Assembly: GCA_000934455.1 (NCBI GenBank)
Contig: KN889979.1
Coordinates: 17,947-47,984 of the forward strand
DNA: 30,038 bases
Source of the DNA: Apostichopus parvimensis
Lineage: Eukaryota > Echinodermata > Holothuroidea > Aspidochirotida > Stichopodidae
Direction: 5' to 3'
Below are positions 22,721-30,038 of this stretch, in pieces (position 1 is the first letter of the stretch; each line of letters opens with the position of its first letter). Made by a program: the position numbers and the translations under genes. The notes below the pieces were generated by a model. That model was given only the letters and a program-made list of their open reading frames with translations, had not been told where the DNA came from and made no database searches.

Positions 22721-25700
22721 ATGAATCCAAAAAAGAAGATTGGTTCTTGTAGACCTGCGTACAGAGACAGTAAAGAAGATAAGGCAGTTAAGGTGATTAT
22801 TAAATGAAATTTATTGTCATTAAAATGATATTTGAAGGGCTGCAGTCGTACCGTCACTTTAAATGTTATGATCGTCTGGTTAGCAACATCAGAAAGCCTT
22901 AGTCGCACAACCGGTACTCACAGCATAATCATCATAGCTTTGACCAGATAGTTACTGTAACTTGGTTGAGAGGACCTTGGCTCGATTTTGGTTAGCGTGA
23001 GTGCTGCCTAAGCGCTGGCCAAAATAATATAACTAAGTTAAACTAACTTCTCCCAACGTAACCCTCACAAGGTAACACATCAGAATTGTTTTGGAAATTA
23101 TACTATCTACATGTTTATAGGTTTGCATTGTGTGTTCAGTTAAATGGATGCGACTTTTGTTGTCTATATCTTTATTAAGCTATTATTAAGGCTATAATAT
23201 TAGGTCCCCTAGGACTGAGTCATAATTAAGTGGGGTACCTAAGTTTATATTTTCATGCAGTTTCCTAAAACTTTATATTTTGACTCACCACTACAGCATA
23301 TGTTTTCACAATGTAGTTTGGAATGTTATTTTAATATATTTGCTACTCTTGTTGTAACTACAGTACTATCAAATTGAGATTATTTATTATCTCTGGTGTA
23401 GACCTAACAGTGATGTTTCTCTCTCTTTGCAGGTTTACACTATTAATCAGGAGTCCAGATACATTCTAGTCAAAGGTATCCCTAAAATATCCAACATCAC
23501 AGAAGAAGTATTGAAACCATTTTCCTTGTATGGTGCCATTCAAGAGTATCGTATTTTAGATGACTATCCAGATGCTGAAGAGTTTACAACTGTTTATTGG
23601 ATCAAATATGTAGAAATTCAGTGTGCAAGGTAAATATATGTGATCGAGTTAAATCCCAGCATTAAATTTCATCATTATTGCCCCTAATATGTTAGATCAT
23701 GGTCACATTTGCTGGCATTTCAAGAAGTGTTTTACTGATACTGTAAAAGACGCTATACCCCCTGAGATATTTGAAATTACCTATTTTAACAAGTGTATCA
23801 ACAGATGGGCCTAATTTTTAAGATCAGAACTTCTAGGAAAGTACTTTTGATAACTTCTAGGAATTTTTTAACATTGTAATGTTTATGGACGGTACTGATG
23901 ACCTTTAAGTCTGAAAACAGGACAAATTAATTCAAATGAAACTGACATTTATATTTACATAAAATAAATAATGTTTTGAAGAGACTACGTCAGATGTAAG
24001 TTTTGCTGTCATGTTTGTATTACCTATGTATAAAAACAAGTGACAAATTTCTGATTTTGTTTGATAAGTATTTATATCTTAATTATGAATAAATGCCGTA
24101 TCTAGTAAAATGGCTAAAAGCTTTCTTGAAATTTCAATTTAATACTGGCAATTAAATGGTGAATTAACAGATGAATGATCACAATCATGCTTTACAGTGT
24201 AGTACTACAGTATAATTAAATTTAAAAGTTCTATTTTCAAAACCTGTTTTTTTTTCTTCAACTAGTAGTGGTAATTATTTACTTGAGCACTGAACATATC
24301 AATATTAAGAGAGCTTTGCTAATTTGCCTTGTTCACACACAATTATGCTCTTCGTCGAATGTATCTTCTACTCTTATTAGGGTCGCGAAGAGGAAAATGA
24401 ACAACCAGTCTTTCTATGGAAGTATTTTGAAGGTGAATTACGGCCCTGAATATGAAGAGGTTGAAGATACAAGGCAGAAACTGATCGAGAGAAGGAAAGC
24501 GGTGGCAACACGGCTAAGAAACCTCGGCAGGAACAAGGAAACTAAAGGTTAGAACTATGCAAAGAAAAACACAAAGCAATACAGAGGCGAATGATGGAGA
24601 GGAGTCATGGAATTTTATATGTTTGCTTGGGAAGTTTGTTAACATCAATTCGCAGATTACTTTGTACATTGTTCTCAAACTATTCCAATGAACTTGTATC
24701 GCTCAGTGCATTATTATTCTTTGCCGTTAATCCCAAAGAAATTTCTAATTGACTTGAAGGTATGCTGTATTGGCCCAAAAAATGCTAGATATTCAAATAT
24801 GGTCACCTTTGGTCAAAATTCTTAAACTGTTTTTATTACAACCTTTCCTAGTTTTCCTAACTCGAACATTCAGTCATTTTGTGTGTTCCTTTAAAATGTC
24901 TGAGAACAATATGGAGAGTAACAACCTCCAGGAAAGTACTATTTGAAAACTTGTAGCATTTATAGCGTGCTATAATTTGGGGCTTGTACTGACTAGTTTT
25001 AAACTATGTAATTTTCACTTCCAATTCAAGATTTGTTTTTAAAGAAATCTACCCTAGGAAATGAAATAGTCCACAGCATGGGTTGTCAAGTGACTGTTTT
25101 CCATTTCCCAGCTTCTGTCATTCTCTCCAAATGTTTACAAGTTATACATATCAGTTTTATTATGATCGAATAGCACGTTGCTTACTTGCTAAGTGGTGCA
25201 AGCACAAATCATACTTTGATCTTTCCTATACAGTTATTAATATTTGAAAATATTTTTCAGTTGAAATTCAGCAAGTAGGTCTGAGTTTTAAGGAGATATT
25301 GCAGTCTTAATGATAATCTTTTATACAGACTTTGTGTCACAGTGGTTTGATCATTCCTTTCATCTACAGACTCCCATTCCGTGAATTCAGCGACTAGTCA
25401 GGAATCCGCCCATCCTCCCTCAGTTGAGAGACCTCAGTTAAAGACAAGTCTACAATCAAATCATTCTGATGTTCGTGAAACCAAACCCGCTCCATCTTGT
25501 GAAGGCAGAAATATTTCAGAATCTCCATTTCCTATGTTACCGCCACCTCCGTCACACTTACCTCCATCAGAATGGAACGATCCATCTAAAATGTCTGTTA
25601 GATACTCACCCGATGTAGCTAGTGGTCTTGCTACATTACCAGCAGGTTATGACCCATATGTTGATGGAGATTCTACCTCAGATCAAAGTAACATAGAGAG

Positions 25701-27593
25701 AGGTGGTACTAATTTATACCAAAAATCTATAAGAGAAAGGAATACGGTTAATACAACATTTGACAAAGACAGTGTGGAATATTTCCGACCACGTAAAGTT
25801 CCCAAAGAGGATATGCCAACATCTTCACCTTGGGTGTTCTCTGGGAGAAGGCCGGAAGGTGGAAGAAGGCCCTCGTCAGGATCGCAAACTGACCCATCTG
25901 CCAGAGGAGGTGCCCGACCCAAACATGTCCCACGTAAAAGATTTGCATGGAGTAGTGAGAAAAGGACAGGAATTATTCATGGTGAAAATAGTCAACAATA
26001 TCTGGGCCAAAGATTAAACCCACCCCCATTACCAGCCAAGAACAAATTCACCAAGAAAAGTGATGATAGTGAATCCAGACAGACCCAAGAATTTCAAACT
26101 TCATCTCATCTTAACGCTGGTGTTAAGAGAAAAGCAAATTTGGCCTTTCGTGATGAATCAGGTATGGAAAACTGTTTATACAAAATTCATCAAAATGTTA
26201 ATTTGCATATCAATTTCTGTAACATTTTAGTTTGTGAATACAGTTTGACTTTGAAACTATTTATTAACCAGTTAGTGCCATTGATCTGCTTCAAGAAAGG
26301 ACTATTCCTCAATATGTATGTTTGTCAGTATGTCTTGTTGAACTCTATATAATCTTAACCTGTGCAGTGCAAACTGCCAGATCTATATAGTGTCTATGAA
26401 TCAACAATAGATATTCGCAATTCTTTGTATTAAACCTGGGGGGAAAAATTGTTAAGGATATTAACAATTCACCAAATAGTTTTAGAGGTTCACAATTATT
26501 CATAACATCAAACTTCACTTCATAAATAATTCTTTCATAGATATATCTATTATTTTTGCAAATGTAACAGGTCCATCGAATTATCAACCTGAGACATCTA
26601 CTGACAGATCCTTTAATAATAGTGTCCTCAGTATCAGAGCTAAGCTGAGACAGGTAAGGATCAACCAGAACATTTTCTCTCAAAACTGTGCATAATTAGT
26701 CATTAATAGCTAATTAATAAAACTGTCTCATACATACTGTCATATTGTACCCCTTGTTTCTTCCAATCAGCATTAAAACAATTTCCAATAATTTTGATTT
26801 CGATCACTTCTGGGAGAGATCATGAAGTTGTATTGATGTAAAACAAAACTCTACATGTGCATGTAGAGGAGAACTTTGATTTGTGTGATTAAACTGGTGA
26901 GGTATCCTAAAGTTTACAAAATTTCATAAATGCCTGAATTTGTAGGTAGCTCCTGCAAAGTTGTAATGAATACAGCGGATGGTAATTTGGTCATCAAGCT
27001 ACTTCAATCTGAGCACAGATAGGTAAATTGTCAATAGTAACCATAGTAACAGTTCTTCAACCATTCTCACCTTACACTGAGATTGAGCTTGGTAACTTCA
27101 TTTCTGGTACCACTGATGCAGGTATCCTTAGAGGAAGGAAGGGGGGGGGGGGGGCATGAATTACCCTCATAACCCCTAACCTTATACGCCTCCCCTAGGC
27201 TGTGATAAGTTGTCCACCATTCTTCAAGTAACCTATGGTAATAAATAAACCCTATGAAGGAAGAAGCAAAGGGATACCAATTCCAAACTGAAAGTCAAAG
27301 GCATACGAATAAATTCTACTAAGAAATATCTCTTTTTATTTTCTTCACAACAGGCATCAGAACCTTCTCAAGCTAATCAAAACCAGCACATAACTCATGG
27401 CCGACAAGGGTCCAGTCTTCAAAATGACTCAAACAGAGGCACGAACGAATATACAAGCCGAGGAAGTGTCAATATCCGGGCTTTCTCTGCTGATAATACT
27501 CAGACATCGAGGACAAGAACTGCCGCAATACCTGGAACAGTCAGTCAAAGTCAGACATCGAGGCAACCTTCAACCACAAGGAGAAGAATATAA
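22721..27593 (+). CDS. RBM48: RBM48, RRM protein of the minor spliceosome (6 exons, 516 aa)
   Basis: Exons: 22721-22792, 23433-23629, 24381-24547, 25370-26161, 26571-26653 and 27354-27593. All introns are GT-AG and phases stay in frame (0, 2, 1, 1, 0), giving 516 aa. RBM48, with ARMC7, is a known component of the U12-type (minor) spliceosome and acts in the nucleus. Exons 1-3 encode the family hallmark: KVYTINQESRYILVKGIP at about 24-41 starts the RRM, which runs to about 115 through YGAIQEYRILDDYP and KRKMNNQSFYGSILKV. After it comes the charged helix EDTRQKLIERRKA. Exon 4 (about 146-409) is long, Pro/Ser/Arg-rich and probably disordered. Exon 5 ends SVLSIRAKLRQ. Exon 6 ends RRRI, the same four residues that end human RBM48, which supports the terminal exon and frame. 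Human RBM48 is about 367 aa, so the middle is expanded here. Codon 10 is Cys here, Arg in the left copy. Confidence 0.93.
27141..27154 (+). repeat. G14 homopolymer in RBM48 intron 5
   Basis: Fourteen G in a row inside intron 5 (26654-27353), preceded by a purine-rich GAGGAAGGAA. The length is likely unreliable in sequencing. No functional signal is evident. Confidence 0.85.
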
Positions 27594-28254
27594 AAAATAA
27601 TAAAACTGGACTGCTATTATGTCAATCATTTCGACAAGCACCCTCATCCTATTTTAACTCTTCGAGATATTTAAGATTGTTTAATTTGGAGGATCAGAAC
27701 TGCCATGAAAGAACGTTTCAAACTTGATAGACATTTTTAGCACACTCGATTTTGAAGGTAAACACAAAGCGGGGGGAAAAAATGTAAGATGTTTACCGAT
27801 GGATTTTACAGAGCATTAAAGGAGAACCAAATGAGAAATGTAAAACGAAATTGATAGACATTTCAAATTATTATTCAACTAATGGGTGCGGGGGGGGGGG
27901 GGCAGCAATGAATGGAGGGGCACAAGTTTTGTCCTATCATTTGGCAAATATTGTTAACACACGTTGTTGAGGCACAAATGGGGGTGGTTCTAGCACCAGT
28001 TCCTCTTTGAATTGTTCAATGACATGTTTCATTTATTTATTTATTGTCATCAAAACGCAGCACAACTTGTTAAGGAATATTTTCAGACTGTTACTGCCTT
28101 TGTGAGATGATTTGTAGTTTAATATTAATATTAACATCATAATTGGAATTGATACAGTTTGGAATTGTTTGTGTTAATGTTTTTTACTGCATTCTGATCT
28201 GCAGTAACATTGCATTAACTATGATATCAAAATGATGAAAGCAAATCAAGTGGA

Positions 28255-28481
28255 GTGTTGTGGAGTGGAGTGTTAGATCAGTGGTTAACGCTGGTGCCTT
28301 CCAACATTAATGTATGTCAATGTATGTCGTCCAGTTACAGAGTTGTTGACAATTCATAATCATGGACATTAAATATGAATGTAAGAGACTGACTTCGGTC
28401 AGCTTGCGGCTTTGATAAGCCAGTGAGGCTTCTTTGCTAGTTCCTGCTTGCAAGAGGATCTAAAATACATACATACATACA
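28255..28481 (+). mobile_element. tRNA-derived SINE-like element with (TACA)n tail
   Basis: The 5' part has a good Pol III A-box-like TAGATCAGTGG at 28274-28284 within a D-arm-like context (TTAGATCAGTGGTTAACGCT). A B-box is not recognisable, so the head is decayed. The 3' part, 28380-28481, holds a conserved tail domain with the hairpin GGCTT-TGAT-AAGCC, also found in reverse orientation at 12353-12454 and 17815-17916. The element ends in TACATACATACATAC, a tetranucleotide tail of the kind found on LINE-mobilised SINEs. Outer limits are approximate and the family is not identified. Confidence 0.6.
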
Positions 28482-29689
28482 AATCTATTTCACATATGAA
28501 ATATGTAAATGCTGTAGTTACATCAACAAGGCAACTGGGTTGAGGGTTGGTGAGAGCAAGCAGAGGCTGCTGGAAAACAGCAGAGCTGAGTTTTGTAGAG
28601 AAAAAGTTCAATAATAAATAATCATATGCAATAAAATACCAAAAATAATTTCACCCTTTCTCTTGGAAATGGTTCGGGGTATATTTATTTTGCTGCCATT
28701 GTCATCAAATTGCCTTTTCGGAATGGTGTACATCTATTTAAACACATGACACAATCGTTAAGGTAAATGTATCCGTCACCATGGAAACGGAACACATTAA
28801 TATCCCAATCTATTACATAATATAAATTTTCCACAGGTTAATTCCTTTAAAGGCTAAAAAGTCAATGAATACAGACTTCCAAATCACACAATCCACAAAA
28901 TCAGAATATCCCAATGAAATGATTATCTTTCCAATGATTAACAACCAAACTCAACATCCAGCAAAATATAAGATTGTAGTTTTTAATTTAAAAAGTTAGC
29001 ATTTTTAACAAAAGTTTATCAACTCAGTCATTCCTGCTAATGATTTTGTTAAAGACTTTATCATATTATCCTGACTGGAAGCCAATATCCTGAACTGGCT
29101 AAAATTATTGGAAGATTCACTCATACCAGTTGCGGTGGGTAGCTCTAAACTCAGTATTATTGTTTGGTTTGAAATAAGACTTACAACCTATGTTGTGAAA
29201 ATTATGCAAACAAGCTAACGAACAATACTTTTTGTGTTCAATGGTTTTTTGATGGCAAAAGAAACCCCGTTTATTTGCTTTAATGACGACCAACTAAAAT
29301 ATTGTTATATGTTAGAGATGATTTCTACTAAAAAAGTTGCTATGGTAACTAGACAATCTGTTTTGAACAAGTATGAAAGGAAAAGTTACTTTAAGCTCAT
29401 TACATAAGCATTGAACATTTTTGAGTTATGTAAAATTGTGAATCATTCACAATATTATTTCTTATTTGAAATATCACTACAGGCGATAATTTAAGAATTC
29501 TAAATCAACTGTGGAAGAATATTTCCGAATTGGACTCGACCAATCTGCATAATACCCATTCTCAACAGTCAATTGCCACTTGGAAACATTGAATTACATA
29601 CCACATGTCAGAAATGTCACTCTACAGTAGGAAAAATGATATAGATTTAACAGCATTATACTGTATCATGTCTATGCTACTGTGAATTG

Positions 29690-30038
29690 ATATTGTATCA
29701 GTCATATTGTTGAACCATTTAATGTTGAACCGATCACATATGATGTTACAACATATTACTATATGTACCCATATCATATGTGCTACCATTTAATGTTGCA
29801 TCATATCATATATGATACTATGTAAAAATGTTGTATCATATGTATGATAATAGTGTGTAACGACAATACAACATATCATATGATACCTTGCAATGTTGTT
29901 ATATATCACTTATGATACTATGTAATAATGTTACATCACATGTATGATACTATGTATGTTGTATCATATGTATGATACTAGTGGGTAATAACAATATAAC
30001 ATATCATATATGATACATGGTAATGTTGAATCATATCA
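29690..30038. repeat. AT-rich palindromic satellite, continues past the window
   Basis: The region is built from variants of TATCATATATGATA and TGTTGTATCATATGTATGAT, each nearly self-complementary. A longer unit recurs with a period of about 128 bases (compare the TGTATGATAATAGTGTGTAA segment starting at 29841 with its counterpart at 29969). The array is imperfect and cut by the window edge. Confidence 0.75.

Larger units (their letters stand above)
17636..23051. repeat. Right copy of the ~5.41-kb duplicated block (contig start)
   Basis: It begins at the first base after the gap with GTCAATGGTCAAATAAAG, which matches 12174 onward, and loses its partner at 23051 where the left copy runs into N. 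Beyond that, unique sequence continues RBM48 intron 1. Two of the differences from the left copy fall in coding sequence: DCAKD codon 50 and RBM48 codon 10. Confidence 0.95.
27594..30038. other. 3' flank of RBM48
   Basis: No further gene is supported. AATAAA occurs at 27599-27604, only 5 bases after the stop, which would give an unusually short 3' UTR; an ATTAAA at 27815-27820 is a more ordinary choice. A G13 run lies at 27890-27902. The SINE at 28255-28481 and the AT-rich satellite from about 29690 fill part of the rest. 28482-29689 is AT-rich and shows nothing I can name. Confidence 0.5.

Noticed and set aside
12174-23051. A genuine recent tandem duplication of DCAKD.
   Set aside because: The repeat borders coincide exactly with a 50-N gap, the left RBM48 is cut at the gap, and divergence is allele-like. 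An assembly cause is simpler, although read data would be needed to close the question.
22793-27353. U12-type (minor) introns in RBM48, which would be a neat autoregulatory link to its role.
   Set aside because: The five donors read GTGATT, GTAAAT, GTTAGA, GTATGG and GTAAGG; none fits the U12 donor ATATCCTT or GTATCCTT.
27397-27600. A 67-codon plus-strand frame near the end of RBM48.
   Set aside because: It is a shifted frame over RBM48 exon 6. The spliced frame continues exon 5 in phase and ends in the family-typical RRRI.
28019-28049. TTTA/ATTT repeats as a regulatory AU-rich element of RBM48.
   Set aside because: It is a short simple-sequence run about 430 bases past the stop and not shown to be in the transcript.
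1-30038. CRISPR arrays, prokaryotic operons, integrated viral genes or a retrotransposon polymerase.
   Set aside because: I saw no regularly spaced repeats, no operon-like gene packing and no reverse transcriptase, integrase, capsid or transposase motifs in any frame.

Overview
This is a stretch of animal nuclear genome: about 60-65% A+T, spliced genes with GT-AG introns, CpG-poor introns, dispersed repeats and a 50-N scaffold gap. The proteins are metazoan (ZC3H10-type, DCAKD-type and RBM48-type). Low GC, compact introns and allele-like divergence near 1% suggest a marine invertebrate. An echinoderm such as a sea cucumber is my guess, but the sequence alone does not prove it.

Layout. 1-3626: no gene I can support. 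3627-7944: two tandem single-exon-CDS ZC3H10-like CCCH zinc-finger genes on the minus strand. The upstream paralogue (B, 7174-7944) lacks the long Ala/Pro/Thr/Val tail of the downstream one (A, 3627-4763), and each has a good splice acceptor just before its ATG, pointing to 5' UTR introns. 8574-8710: an orphan splice-flanked open stretch on the minus strand that may be an exon of an unidentified gene. 12174-23051: the same ~5.41-kb block twice, touching both sides of a 50-N gap. Each copy carries a complete four-exon DCAKD gene (minus) and the first exon of RBM48 (plus). Only the right copy continues into RBM48 exons 2-6, ending at 27593. 27594-30038: 3' flank with a tRNA-derived SINE and an AT-rich palindromic satellite running off the window.

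The block lies exactly against the gap on both sides and the copies differ at about 44 sites (~0.8%) by my count. I therefore read the duplication as two unmerged contig ends or haplotypes. The true locus would be one DCAKD and one RBM48, head to head, with 332 bp between start codons.

Functionally, DCAKD belongs to the dephospho-CoA kinase family (last step of CoA synthesis). RBM48 is an RRM protein of the minor (U12) spliceosome. ZC3H10 proteins are nuclear RNA/DNA-binding CCCH proteins linked to mitochondrial and microRNA biology in mammals. They form no operon-like system; the shared feature is divergent, possibly shared, transcription of DCAKD and RBM48. I found no wholly new system. The most useful results are the false duplication, the corrected exon structures, the ZC3H10-like pair and a few unexplained small elements.
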